A DNA stretch of 64,000 bases from Vreelandella stevensii S18214 (GCF_000275725.1 NZ_AJTS01000049.1:124001-188000); one strand, 5' to 3'; counted from the stretch's first letter, positions 27,251 to 36,309 are shown. Numbers and translations: made by a program. The notes: a model not told the origin generated them from the letters alone.

Positions 27251-30200
27251 GGGTTAGCCCTCTCGGGTTCGGGAGGGGGCGGTGCGCTGAGGCGTTCGCG
27301 CAGATTCTCCAGGCTGAGATAGAGGCAGGGCACCAGAACCAACAGAATGACCGTGGCGAATAGCATGCCAAAACCCAGAGAGATGGCCATGGGAATCATG
27401 AAGCGTGCCTGTCGCGAGGTTTCCAGAATCATCGGTGCCAGCCCCAGGAAGGTCGTCAGTGTGGTCATCATGATTGGCCGCAATCGGCGTGTGGCGGCGG
27501 CCACGATGGCTTCCCGAGGCGCCATGCCTTCGCGCCGCTTGCGGTTGGCGTAGTCGATCAGCACCAGGGCATCGTTGATGACCACGCCGGACAGCGCCAG
27601 CATGCCCAGCAGGCTGATGATCGACAAGCCAAAACCCATCAGCATATGTCCCCCAATGGCACCTACGATACCAAACGGAATGGCGGCCATCACCAGCAGC
27701 GGCTGCAAGTAGCTTCGGAAGGGAATCGCCAGCAGGGCATAGAGTGCCGCAATCATCAGCCACATGGCCTTGCGCAGCGTGGCCAGGTTGTCGGCGGTAT
27801 CCTGCTGGCGGCCACCCATGCTGACTTCGAGGCCCGGCCAGGTATTGCTGAGGGTGGGGAAGACATCCTCCTGCAAGGTGGCGAGCACCTGATTGATGGC
27901 CTGGTCGCCCTCGGAGTCGGCGGTGACGGTGATGATGCGCCGTCCGTTGATGCGTTGCAGGCTGCTGGACGCCTGGCTGAGGGTGATGTCGGCCACCCGC
28001 GACAGCGGCACGCTGAGCCCCTCGGGGGTGCGTACGGGAAGCCGGTACAGCTCACTGAGACTATCGCGAGAGGCTTCCGGTAAGCGCACTTCGACGCTGA
28101 CCTCTCGGCGGCCGATGAACTGCTCGACGGCGGTGGCGCCTTGCAGCGGACCACGCAGGGCCTGTGCCAGGTCACTGCCGGTCAGCCCCAGCGAGCGGCC
28201 TTCGGCCGACAGGCGCATTTCCAGCTGTGGCTTGCCGTCACCCAGGCCGCTGTCGATGTCCGTCAGCCCGTACTCTGCCAGCTGTTCGGCCAATCGTGTG
28301 GCGGCTGCCTCCAGCACCTGGGTGTTGGGGTGAGAAAGCCGCAGGCTCAGCGCGGCGCCGCTGCCGGGGCCGCCAAAGTCGGATTCGAAGCGGACCGATT
28401 GCGCGCCCAGCAGGTCGCCGGTCAGTTCACGCCACTCGCGGGCAATGCGTGAGGGTGGCCAGCTCTCCAGGCTTTCCGAAGCGATGTCGAGGCGTACGGA
28501 GAGGCTTTCGCCATCCAGACGGCTACGGGTGCTGGTGAAGCTCAACCCCTCTTCACGCTCGCTCAGGGCCGTGGCGGCGTCCAGCAATTGCTGGCTCAAT
28601 TCGCGGCTGACGCTGATGTGGCTGCCAATCGGCAGGGTGACGCTGGCCTGCACCTGGTCGGATTCCACCCGGGGCATCAGCGAGAAGCCCAATCGGCCGC
28701 TCATGGCCCATGCTAAGGTGATCGCCAGCAGCGCCACGCCCAGCGAGACGGTCAGCAGGCGCTGGTTCAGTGCACCCTGCAGAAAGGGCTCGAAGCGCCG
28801 GTAGGTGAAATGATGCAGCCCCTGCTGCATGCGTAGCCGCACGGCCTCCAGAGGGCGCTGCCAGGCTGGAGTTTGCCTCGGCTTGTTGGCGTGGGCCAGG
28901 TGCGCGGGCAGGATCAGCAGCGCTTCCACCAGCGAGATCACGAAGACCGTGATCACCACGACCGGCACCGTGGCAAAGATCAGCCCCAAAAAACCGGGCA
29001 GGAACAGCAGGGGCAGAAAGGCCACGATGTTCGAGAGGATCGCAAAGGTGAGCGGCGTGGCAATTTCCTGGGCGCCCTTGACCGCCGCATCGCGGAACGA
29101 GTAACCCTCTTCGCGATAGCTGTAGATGTTCTCGCCCACCATGATGGCGTCATCGACGACGATGCCCAGCGCAATGATGAATGCGAACATCGACATCATG
29201 TTGAGCGAGACGCCTATCCAGGGCAGGAACAGCATGGCCCCGAGAAACGCCGTGGGAATGCCCAGCGTCACCCAGAACGCCAGTCGCGCTTCGAGAAACA
29301 GCGCCATCAGCACCAGCACCAGCGCCAGGCCCATCCAGGCGTTCTTGAGCAGCAGGCCGAGCCGGTCTTCGTAGACTTCCGAGCTGTCCCGGGCGATGTC
29401 CAGGCTCACGCCGTCGGGCAGGTTGGCGCGCAGCCTTTCCAGCTCGCCGCGTACCGCGTTGGAAATGCTGGTCGGAGTCTGGCCGCCAATCTGGTACACA
29501 TCCACCGAGATGCCTGGCTGGCCGTTGTAGAACTCCTCTCGGTCGGTTTCGGCAAAGCCTTCACTAACCTGGGCAATGTCACGCAGCAGCACCGGCGAGC
29601 CCTGGGCCGTGGTCAGAATGGGCAGCTCGGCGAACTCTTCGGCGCTATTGCGGCGCCCCTGGTAGCGGATCAGCCATTCGCCCTCGGCGGTGGTCAACTG
29701 GCCGCTGGCCAGATCCAGTGCTTCGGCGGCGATGCGGCTGGCCAACTGCTGATGATCGAGCCCGTAGCGCTCAATGGCTTCATCGTCCAGGTGCACCTGG
29801 ATTTCCCGGTCCCGGTTGCCGGAGAGCTCCGCCCGGGAGATGCCGCTGGTGGCCTGTAACTCGGCCCGCACGTTCTCGGCGGCGTCGTGCAGGGCTTCCT
29901 GGCCCACCCTGCCGTACACCTGCAGGCTGACGACGCTGCGCGAGCGGCCTGCCAAGGTAATGCGGGGCGGGTCGGCAGCGGCGGGCAGGGTGGTAATGGC
30001 ATTAACGGCCTGTTGAATGTCCTGGTAGGCGCGCATCACATCCACGCCGTCGATCAGCGTTGCGCTGACCACGCCGCTGCCTTCGCTGGCGCTGGCGGTC
30101 ATCTCGTCGATGCCTTCCACGTTGGCGATGGCGGCTTCCATGGGCAGCAGCAGGCTTTGCTCGATATCTTCCGGGGTGGCGCCTGGGTAGCTGATGGAGA

Positions 30201-30348
30201 CCTGGACGATTTCCGTTTCGAACTCCGGAAAGACCTCTTTCTTGATGGCCATCGAGGCCATCAGGCCGCCCACGATGAACAGCACCATCATCAAGTTGGG
30301 GGCAACGCCGTGATCCACCATCCACGCCAACGGGCCTTTACGCATCAT
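27247..30348 (-). CDS. RND-family efflux permease (AcrB/HAE1-type)
   Basis: This 1033-residue inner-membrane pump has the two-repeat RND layout: an N-terminal helix, a large periplasmic loop, a cluster of helices, then a second loop and cluster. The proton-relay pair is visible in ALGIVVDDAIMVGENIYSY in the fourth helix. The second repeat contains ALSGVVINDALVLIDYANRK and MTTLTTFLGLAPMI. The substrate is probably drugs or lipophilic toxicants, but the sequence does not say which. It overlaps the adaptor gene by 4 bp and baeS by 4 bp. No outer-membrane channel gene is adjacent, so a TolC-like partner must be encoded elsewhere. Confidence 0.92.
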   Translation of the reverse strand: MMRKGPLAWMVDHGVAPNLMMVLFIVGGLMASMAIKKEVFPEFETEIVQVSISYPGATPEDIEQSLLLPMEAAIANVEGIDEMTASASEGSGVVSATLIDGVDVMRAYQDIQQAVNAITTLPAAADPPRITLAGRSRSVVSLQVYGRVGQEALHDAAENVRAELQATSGISRAELSGNRDREIQVHLDDEAIERYGLDHQQLASRIAAEALDLASGQLTTAEGEWLIRYQGRRNSAEEFAELPILTTAQGSPVLLRDIAQVSEGFAETDREEFYNGQPGISVDVYQIGGQTPTSISNAVRGELERLRANLPDGVSLDIARDSSEVYEDRLGLLLKNAWMGLALVLVLMALFLEARLAFWVTLGIPTAFLGAMLFLPWIGVSLNMMSMFAFIIALGIVVDDAIMVGENIYSYREEGYSFRDAAVKGAQEIATPLTFAILSNIVAFLPLLFLPGFLGLIFATVPVVVITVFVISLVEALLILPAHLAHANKPRQTPAWQRPLEAVRLRMQQGLHHFTYRRFEPFLQGALNQRLLTVSLGVALLAITLAWAMSGRLGFSLMPRVESDQVQASVTLPIGSHISVSRELSQQLLDAATALSEREEGLSFTSTRSRLDGESLSVRLDIASESLESWPPSRIAREWRELTGDLLGAQSVRFESDFGGPGSGAALSLRLSHPNTQVLEAAATRLAEQLAEYGLTDIDSGLGDGKPQLEMRLSAEGRSLGLTGSDLAQALRGPLQGATAVEQFIGRREVSVEVRLPEASRDSLSELYRLPVRTPEGLSVPLSRVADITLSQASSSLQRINGRRIITVTADSEGDQAINQVLATLQEDVFPTLSNTWPGLEVSMGGRQQDTADNLATLRKAMWLMIAALYALLAIPFRSYLQPLLVMAAIPFGIVGAIGGHMLMGFGLSIISLLGMLALSGVVINDALVLIDYANRKRREGMAPREAIVAAATRRLRPIMMTTLTTFLGLAPMILETSRQARFMIPMAISLGFGMLFATVILLVLVPCLYLSLENLRERLSAPPPPEPERANP

Positions 30349-31550
30349 TGAGCGCTCTCCTGATCACGTGCCGGGGTGTCGCCGCGTTGGCGCAGGCGAA
30401 CTTCCTGCCCCTCGCGGGGCTGCGCCAGGCCTGCAACGACCACGCGCTGGCCCGCTTCCAGGCCCTCCCGGATCAGTACGTCATCCTGGCCGCGATAAGC
30501 GAGAGTGACGCGGGTACTGCGCAAGCGGTTGTCGTCGTCCACCCACCAGACCTGCTCGCCGGGGCGAAGCGCGGCAGAGGGTAGCCTGATCAGTGGCTCC
30601 TGGGCCCGGGTGTGGAAGGTGAGCCGCATGACGTCGCCCAGCCGTAGGGCGGGACCCTCATGATTCAGGGCCAATGGGTCGTTCACGGCAATCAGCAGCT
30701 GGGCCTGCAAGCCGTTCTCTTCCAGGTTGGGCAGCACGGAGAGCAGCTCGCCCTCCCGTTCGGCCTGATCGGGCCAGCCTTGGCTGGTGAGCGTGACGCG
30801 ACCGCCACTCTCCAGCCAGGCCAACGTATCGCCGGGCAGCGACGCGCGTACCCAGAACTGCTCGACACCCACCAGGCTGAGCACTTCGGTGCTTTGGCTC
30901 AGCAGGCTGCCAGCCCCCACCAGGCGCTCCTGAACCATGGCGCGCCAGGGCGCCGTGAGGGTGGCTCGTTCCAGGTTTAGCGCCGCCTGGTCGCGGACTA
31001 CGCGCGCCTGGGTCAGCTGCGCCTGGGCCTGGCGCAGCTGGGGTTCACGCAGCACCAGCGCACGCCGTTCGGCGCTGAGCTGCCTGCCGAACGACTCGTA
31101 CTCACTGCGGGCGCGCTGCTGTTCGGCCTGCTCCAGGGCCAGCTGGGCTTCGGCGTTTGCCAGTTGAGCCTGGGCATCCTCCAGTGCCAGCTGCAGGTCG
31201 GCCTGGTCGATGTAAGCCACCGGTGCTCCCTGCTCGACCACACGGCCGGGCAGTACGCCTTCGGCAAAACGTTCAAGCTGCCCGGCCACGCGGCTGGCCA
31301 GCAGCGTCGACTGTTCCGCTTCGACACGGCCAAAGCCACTCAGGGTAGGCGACTGTTGGCGCTGTTCGACGGTCATCACGTCGACCACCGGGGGCACGGG
31401 CGGTGGCGGTGGCCTGCGCTCTACCCTGGGTGGCTGGCTGATGATCCACCAGGCCACGGCAAGGCCGCCTGCCAGTACCAGCAAGGCGGCCAGGGCACCC
31501 AGGCCCAGGCGGCCTTGCTGTGAGGAGGCAAAAGAGCGAGGTGGAGTCAT
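30345..31550 (-). CDS. RND periplasmic adaptor (membrane fusion protein, HlyD/AcrA type)
   Basis: This protein of about 401 residues has one N-terminal anchor helix (LGALAALLVLAGGLAVAWWI), a proline-rich linker, and a biotinyl-lipoyl half-motif (SGFGRVEAEQSTLLASRVAG). A long coiled coil (about 95-190, Gln/Glu/Ala-rich) is followed by beta-barrel domains. It bridges the inner-membrane RND pump and an outer-membrane channel. The ATG at 31550 puts the start just before a basic segment and the membrane anchor; a TTG ten codons earlier is possible. First gene of the pump-baeSR unit. Confidence 0.86.
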   Translation of the reverse strand: MTPPRSFASSQQGRLGLGALAALLVLAGGLAVAWWIISQPPRVERRPPPPPVPPVVDVMTVEQRQQSPTLSGFGRVEAEQSTLLASRVAGQLERFAEGVLPGRVVEQGAPVAYIDQADLQLALEDAQAQLANAEAQLALEQAEQQRARSEYESFGRQLSAERRALVLREPQLRQAQAQLTQARVVRDQAALNLERATLTAPWRAMVQERLVGAGSLLSQSTEVLSLVGVEQFWVRASLPGDTLAWLESGGRVTLTSQGWPDQAEREGELLSVLPNLEENGLQAQLLIAVNDPLALNHEGPALRLGDVMRLTFHTRAQEPLIRLPSAALRPGEQVWWVDDDNRLRSTRVTLAYRGQDDVLIREGLEAGQRVVVAGLAQPREGQEVRLRQRGDTPARDQESAQ

Positions 31551-31714
31551 GGCCGGGGGGTATCCATTGGCTGAAGGCAAAAATGCCCGAGAAGTGGCAA
31601 GATCGTGCTAGCATCACCGATTCCTACGCAGCGATTAGGCAAGCATTGTGCAAATAGCGTGCAACCCAAACGCTGACGCGGTTTCCGATACCTGTCATCA
31701 TTGACGTGAAAAAC

Positions 31715-31736
31715 CATAGACTTCCTGGTCTGCATG
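31715..31736. promoter_or_regulatory. Inverted-repeat operator candidate between the RND operon and the TetR gene
   Basis: The region between the divergent genes contains AGAC-N6-GTCT within CATAGACTTCCTGGTCTGCA, immediately before the TetR-family ATG. NemR-like TetR repressors recognise sites of TAGAC/GTCTA type, so this is a plausible autoregulatory operator. It is an inference from the symmetry and position. Confidence 0.4.
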
Positions 31737-31741
31737 ACGCT

Positions 31742-32344
31742 ATGAAAAACACCGCCACGCGCGATAAGTTGATTGATACCGGCGCTGAGCTGATTGCCCA
31801 GCAGGGCTATAACGCCACGGGTATCAATGCCGTTCTAAAAACCTGCGGTGTACCCAAGGGTTCGTTTTACCACTATTTTGCCAGTAAAGAGGACTTTGGT
31901 CTGGCGGTGATCGAGCGGTTTGCCAGCCAATACGATGCCAATCTGGCCACCTTGATGGAAGATTCGGCCGTGCCGCCCCTCGAACGTCTGCGTCGCTACT
32001 TCGCGGCAGGTAGGGCGCATATGCTCGACTGTGACCACTCCACGGGCTGCCTGATCGGCAACCTGGGGCAGGAGCTGGCGGGCCAGAACGACACCTTCCG
32101 CGATGCGCTCAACGTGGTCTTCCAGCGCTGGGAAAAACGCCTGGTCACGTGCTTGAGCCAAGCGCAGGCAGACGGCAGCGTGCCGGAAGCGTTGTCACCT
32201 GACACGCTGGCCAGCTTCATTCTCTCGGGGTGGGAAGGTGCCATCCTGCGCGCCAAGACGCTCAAGTCGCTGGCTCCCATGGAGCAGTTCGAAGCCATTC
32301 TGTTTTCCCACGTGCTGACGACTGCGACGCCACCGCCTCGTTAA
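31742..32344 (+). CDS. TetR-family transcriptional repressor
   Basis: This 200-residue regulator has the TetR DNA-binding domain at 5-50 (DTGAELIAQQGYNATGINAV, then GSFYHYFASKEDFG). The C-terminal domain has CDHSTGCLIGNLGQELAG, with two cysteines bracketing a Gly-rich turn, as in AcuR/NemR-type regulators that sense electrophiles. It is divergent from the RND adaptor gene with a 191-bp gap, so it probably represses the pump operon and itself. ATG at 31742 starts at the usual point; the 12 codons before it overlap the candidate operator. Confidence 0.85.
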   Translation: MKNTATRDKLIDTGAELIAQQGYNATGINAVLKTCGVPKGSFYHYFASKEDFGLAVIERFASQYDANLATLMEDSAVPPLERLRRYFAAGRAHMLDCDHSTGCLIGNLGQELAGQNDTFRDALNVVFQRWEKRLVTCLSQAQADGSVPEALSPDTLASFILSGWEGAILRAKTLKSLAPMEQFEAILFSHVLTTATPPPR

Positions 32345-32718
32345 TGGCGCGCACGAAAATGGTACTCCCCTGCGGCGATATCGTTCTGAATGGCGGCCAG
32401 TAGCGCCGCATCCAGGGATGGGTCGTCCAGTGCCAGTAGCCCGCACTGGGCGAGCGCTTCGCGCAGGCTGGTCTGTTCATCCAGCCGCTGATACACCACT
32501 CTCACACAGCAGGGCATGCGCTCGCTGTTGTCTGCCACGCCCATCTTCAGCCCCGTCAATCGCGTTACCTGGCTTTGAAAGCTGGGAAACAGAATGGTCT
32601 GGGTGATCTCGTGACCGTTCAGAGTTTCGTGGTCGATCAAGAACAGCCGGTCCGCGAGTTTGACTGCCGCCCCCACATAGCGGTTATGGCAGGGGCGTTT
32701 GCCGGGGGCCACTGGCAT
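32341..32718 (-). CDS. Uncharacterised small protein, convergent with TetR
   Basis: I do not recognise this 125-residue frame. Codon use looks like genuine coding (mostly G/C at third positions), and it ends in IQNDIAAGEYHFRARH. It has two close cysteines (MPCCVRVVYQRL) and no signal peptide or transmembrane segment. It overlaps the TetR gene by 4 bp at the tails. Its first 20 or so codons run into the broken dehalogenase remnant, so the real N-terminus may have been lost or altered in the same rearrangement. No function is proposed. Confidence 0.45.
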   Translation of the reverse strand: MPVAPGKRPCHNRYVGAAVKLADRLFLIDHETLNGHEITQTILFPSFQSQVTRLTGLKMGVADNSERMPCCVRVVYQRLDEQTSLREALAQCGLLALDDPSLDAALLAAIQNDIAAGEYHFRARH

Positions 32719-32983
32719 CTGCGGCGACTACCGCGCCAGCGCGACTATCGATTTAGAGCACGATCAGGCGGATATCGACGCGGGTGTGAAGCTCACCTGC
32801 CCGATCAACGTGATGTGGGGTGCCCAAGGCGCGATTGAAGCCTGCTTCGATGCCTTGGCTGAATGGCGCAAGGTAGCGACGCAGGTAGAGGGCAAGGCGC
32901 TGCCCTGCGGGCACTACATTGCCGAGGAGGTTCCTGACCTGCTGCTGGAAGAGGCGCTGCCGTTCTTGCTGGATCCGCAATAA
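32699..32983 (+). pseudogene. C-terminal remnant of a haloacetate dehalogenase (alpha/beta hydrolase)
   Basis: The readable 94 residues include GICGDYRASATIDLEHDQAD, a WGAQGAIEACFD cap-end segment and LPCGHYIAEEVPDLL, which carries the catalytic His of the family. This is the last third of a fluoroacetate/haloacetate dehalogenase (H-1 type). The oxyanion segment, the nucleophile Asp and the cap domain, about 200 residues, are missing, and no upstream fragment was found. The piece starts abruptly where the minus-strand ORF begins, suggesting a deletion or recombination junction. It is most likely non-functional. Confidence 0.75.
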
Positions 32984-33091
32984 GCGATTCAAGCGACTGC
33001 CCAAGACGAAGCGGGCAAAAAACTGGATAATGGCCGCCATTCGCCTGATGCGTTGGCGCTCAGGCACACTCATTACTCCGGACGCCCGCTT

Positions 33092-35284
33092 ATGGAAATC
33101 AAAGTTAACTATCTCGACAACCTCCGCCTGGAGTCCAGGTTCGACGACTTTACGGTCATCTCCGACCAGCCGATTCGCTACAAGGGCGACGGCTCGGCCC
33201 CTGGCCCGTTTGACTACTTCCTGGCGTCGTCGGCCATGTGTGCCGCCTACTTCGTCAAGGTGTACTGCAACGCGCGCAATATTCCCACCGAGAACATTCG
33301 CCTGTCGCAAAACAACATCGTCGACCCGGAAAACCGCTACAAGCAGATCTTCAAGATTCAGGTCGAGCTGCCGGAAGATATCTCGGAAAAAGATCGCGAA
33401 GGTATTCTGCGCTCCATCGACCGCTGCACGGTGAAGAAGGTCATCCAGACCGGCCCCGAGTTTCAGATCGAGGTGGTCGAGAACATCGACGAAGACGCCC
33501 AGGCGCTGCTGATGGGGGCACCCGAGGGTGGCAGCACCTTTATCCCCGGCAAGGACCTGCCGCTGGAGCAGACCATCGCCAATATGAGCGCGATTCTGGC
33601 GAACCTCGGTATGAAGATCGAGATCGCCTCCTGGCGCAATATCGTGCCTCACGTGTGGTCGCTGCATATCCGCGATGCGGCGTCCCCCATGTGCTTTACC
33701 AACGGCAAAGGCGCGACCAAAGAGAGCGCGCTGTGCTCGGCGCTGGGCGAGTTCATCGAACGCTTGAGCTGCAACTTCTTCTACAACGATCAGTTCTTTG
33801 GCGAAGAGATCGCGAACAGCGAATTCGTGCACTACCCCAATGAGAAGTGGTTCAAGCCGGGGCCGAATGACGAGCTGCCCGCCGAAATTCTCGACGAGCA
33901 CTGCCTGGCGATTTACAACCCGGAAGGCGAGCTGGGTGGCTCGAACCTGATTGATACCAACTCGGGCCGTGAAGACCGGGGCATCGTTTCGCTTCCCTTT
34001 GTGCGCCAAAGCGATGGCGAAACGGTCTACTTCCCTTCCAACCTGATCGAAAACCTGTTCCTCAGCAATGGCATGAGCGCGGGCAACACGCTGGTGGAAG
34101 CTCAGGTGCAGTGCCTTTCAGAGATTTTCGAGCGGGCGGTGAAGCGGGAAATCCTCGAACAGGAATTGACCCTGCCCGACGTACCGCAAGAAGTGCTGGC
34201 CAAGTACCCCAGCATTGTCGAGGGCATCAATGCCCTGGAAGCCCAGGGCTTCCCGGTGCTGGTGAAGGATGCCTCCATGGGCGGGCAGTTCCCGGTAATG
34301 TGCGTGACGCTGATGAATCCGCGTACCGGCGGGGTATTCGCTTCCTTTGGTGCCCACCCAAGCTTCGAGGTGGCGCTGGAGCGCAGCCTGACCGAACTGC
34401 TGCAGGGGCGCAGTTTCGAAGGCCTGAACGACCTGCCGCTGCCGACCTTCAATTCCCAGACCGTCTCCGAGCCGAACAACTTCGTCGAGCACTTCATCGA
34501 CTCGGTGGGCGTGGTCTCCTGGCGCTTCTTCAGTGCCAAACCCGACTTCGAGTTCAGCGAGTGGGACTTCTCCGGCAGCAACGAGGAAGAAGCCGAGACC
34601 CTGTTCGGTATTTTCGAGGAGCTGGGGGCCGAAGTGTACATGGCGGTACACGAAGACCTGGGCGCACCGGTGTGCCGCATTCTGGTGCCGGGCTACTCCG
34701 AGGTGTACCCCATCGAAGACCTGATTTGGGATAACACCAACAAGGCGCTGGATTACCGCGAAGATATCCTCAACCTGCACCGCCTGGACGACGCACAGCT
34801 GACCGATCTGGTCGAGCGGCTGGAAGAGAGTCAGATGGACGACCACGCCGATATCATCACGCTGATCGGTATCGAGTTCGACGAGAACACCGTGTGGGGC
34901 CAGCTGACCATCCTTGAGCTGAAGCTGCTGGTCTACCTGGCGCTTGGCCGTCATGAAGAGGCGCTGGACTGCGTGCAGATGTTCCTGCAGTACAACGACA
35001 ACACCGTCGAGCGTGGCCTGTTCTATCAAGCCGTGAACGCGGTGCTGGAGATTGCCCTGGACGACGAGCTGGCGTTGGACGACTACCTGCCCAACTTCCA
35101 GCGCATGTTCGGCGAAGCCACCATGGCGGCGGTGGTTGGCTCGGTGGATGGCAGCGTGCGCTTCCACGGCCTTACTCCCACCAACATGCAGTTGGAGGGG
35201 CTGGAGCGCCACCAGCGCCTCATCGAAAGCTACAAGAAGCTTCACGCGGCCAGGGCGGCAAACGCGGGCATTGCGTGCCCCTAA
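33092..35284 (+). CDS. ycaO: OsmC-YcaO fusion protein
   Basis: This 730-residue protein joins an OsmC/Ohr-like domain (about 1-140, with SAPGPFDYFLASSAMCAAYF) to a YcaO domain. The YcaO part begins at about 145 with FIPGKDLPLEQTIANM and includes HVWSLHIRDAASPMCFTNGK, GATKESALCSALGEFIERLS and a C-terminal helical region. E. coli YcaO (about 586 residues) lacks the OsmC part and is linked to beta-methylthiolation of ribosomal protein S12. The ATP-binding glutamates of the ALGEFIERLS helix are present. No peptide-precursor or azole-synthetase partner gene is adjacent. ATG at 33092 begins at the first OsmC strand. Confidence 0.88.
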   Translation: MEIKVNYLDNLRLESRFDDFTVISDQPIRYKGDGSAPGPFDYFLASSAMCAAYFVKVYCNARNIPTENIRLSQNNIVDPENRYKQIFKIQVELPEDISEKDREGILRSIDRCTVKKVIQTGPEFQIEVVENIDEDAQALLMGAPEGGSTFIPGKDLPLEQTIANMSAILANLGMKIEIASWRNIVPHVWSLHIRDAASPMCFTNGKGATKESALCSALGEFIERLSCNFFYNDQFFGEEIANSEFVHYPNEKWFKPGPNDELPAEILDEHCLAIYNPEGELGGSNLIDTNSGREDRGIVSLPFVRQSDGETVYFPSNLIENLFLSNGMSAGNTLVEAQVQCLSEIFERAVKREILEQELTLPDVPQEVLAKYPSIVEGINALEAQGFPVLVKDASMGGQFPVMCVTLMNPRTGGVFASFGAHPSFEVALERSLTELLQGRSFEGLNDLPLPTFNSQTVSEPNNFVEHFIDSVGVVSWRFFSAKPDFEFSEWDFSGSNEEEAETLFGIFEELGAEVYMAVHEDLGAPVCRILVPGYSEVYPIEDLIWDNTNKALDYREDILNLHRLDDAQLTDLVERLEESQMDDHADIITLIGIEFDENTVWGQLTILELKLLVYLALGRHEEALDCVQMFLQYNDNTVERGLFYQAVNAVLEIALDDELALDDYLPNFQRMFGEATMAAVVGSVDGSVRFHGLTPTNMQLEGLERHQRLIESYKKLHAARAANAGIACP

Positions 35285-35438
35285 TCGGTGGTAATGATGT
35301 TACGGATGTAGGGGTTGGCGATGTATTAAGCACTCCGTAAGCTAAGCGTTATCCACGCCCTGGGCAGTAAGCTTTCCCACATATCTCGGGATAAGCCGAC
35401 CCCTGGGGCGTTTTTCGTTTGAAGAAGGAAAAGAAGCC

Positions 35439-35501
35439 ATGCCTACAGCAATGTTGATCGATGGTGGCTATTTTATTAAGCAGTTCAAGCGGATATTGTG
35501 A
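35439..35501 (+). pseudogene. N-terminal fragment of a NYN-domain (LabA/DUF88-like) nuclease gene
   Basis: A good ribosome site (GAAGGAAAAGAAG) precedes a 20-codon frame reading MPTAMLIDGGYFIKQFKRIL and then TGA. The MLIDGGYF segment is the first strand of NYN-domain ribonucleases, with the metal-binding Asp. Everything after residue 20 is missing: the frame runs directly into the end of the VapC gene. It is a truncated remnant. Confidence 0.6.
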
Positions 35502-35508
35502 TCAGCTC

Positions 35509-35889
35509 TCAATGTACCGCGACCCGGTAGGCCGCAGCGAACTTGTCCGCCATATCCGCGAGACGCTTGTCTAGCGTCCATAACTGCGTATCGGGCGTGA
35601 TAAGTGTTGAGGCAAGTAAGCACATGTCGACTAAGCCGCAGCCCAGGCCATAGAGCTTTTCACGTTCGATGAAGTCCATCACCTCCGACAAACTAGCCTG
35701 ATGACAGGGCCGCAAGAGGGCAACACTCTTTAGCGTTTGAGTGCGCGGGGAGGGAGGTGTCCCGCAGGCAAGCTCAGCTAAAACCATGGGGTGGTTGAGC
35801 ACAAGATCTTTTTCGATCAATCCGATCAGGGCATCGTTTCGTTTTCTGAAATGATCCACCCAGACCGATGTGTCGACTAGCACGTTCAT
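35509..35889 (-). CDS. vapC: VapC-family PIN-domain ribonuclease toxin
   Basis: This 126-residue PIN-domain protein has the first acidic residue in MNVLVDTSVWVDHF (Asp6), an E in LAELACGT, and a late acidic cluster in GCGLVDMCLLAST and WTLDKRLADMA. Together these make the four-acid metal site of VapC RNases, which cleave tRNA or rRNA. It overlaps the antitoxin gene by 4 bp. It lies beside the truncated NYN fragment and an insertion sequence, in an accessory patch. Confidence 0.85.
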   Translation of the reverse strand: MNVLVDTSVWVDHFRKRNDALIGLIEKDLVLNHPMVLAELACGTPPSPRTQTLKSVALLRPCHQASLSEVMDFIEREKLYGLGCGLVDMCLLASTLITPDTQLWTLDKRLADMADKFAAAYRVAVH

Positions 35890-36095
35890 TGCGTTGAAGG
35901 CGCCTCGCGACGGCGGGGTATGTCGGGCATCTCTGGCGCAGTCCCACCCAAGGCTGCAAGGCGTCGACCGGCTTGCACGCGGACATAGGTCTTCATGGCC
36001 TCGCGAAAGAGGTCTGACGGTTTATCCATTCCCGGCTCGGCAAACGCCAATGCCTGCTCGTAGAGCTCATCGTCAATGGTAACAGTGGTTCGCAT
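35886..36095 (-). CDS. vapB: VapB-family antitoxin
   Basis: This 69-residue protein opens MRTTVTIDDELYEQALAFAE, the beta-strand plus helix of a ribbon-helix-helix DNA-binding domain. It is followed by LFREAMKTYVRVQAGRRLAALGG and a proline-rich basic tail for toxin binding, as in DUF2191-type VapB antitoxins. The stop overlaps the vapC start. It is expected to neutralise VapC and repress the operon. Confidence 0.85.
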   Translation of the reverse strand: MRTTVTIDDELYEQALAFAEPGMDKPSDLFREAMKTYVRVQAGRRLAALGGTAPEMPDIPRRREAPSTQ

Positions 36096-36282
36096 CGTTC
36101 ACTCCTGCCTGGTCGTGCACTCGCTTGCATCGATATTGATGTTATTTAACGTCAATCGGTGCATCTTCACAAGTGGGCATCGCAGTAACATCATCAGATG
36201 ACTGCTCGGTACATTCTCTCTAGCAGTCTGTCGGACTTGAGGTTAATGGATGAGCTGAGGCGTGGGTTCTTCACCCCCCCCT

Positions 36283-36309
36283 GTGTTGGTGTTGGTGTTG
36301 GTGCTGTTG
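36283..36309 (+). repeat. Short GTTGGT tandem tract inside the IS left end
   Basis: Three copies of the hexamer GTTGGT, plus partial units, follow a run of seven C residues in the non-coding left end of the insertion sequence. It may vary in copy number between strains. Confidence 0.55.

Noticed and set aside
33092-35284. YcaO as part of a thiazole/oxazole peptide cluster
   Set aside because: There is no precursor peptide, SagB-like dehydrogenase or leader peptidase nearby; the OsmC fusion fits the stand-alone YcaO family.
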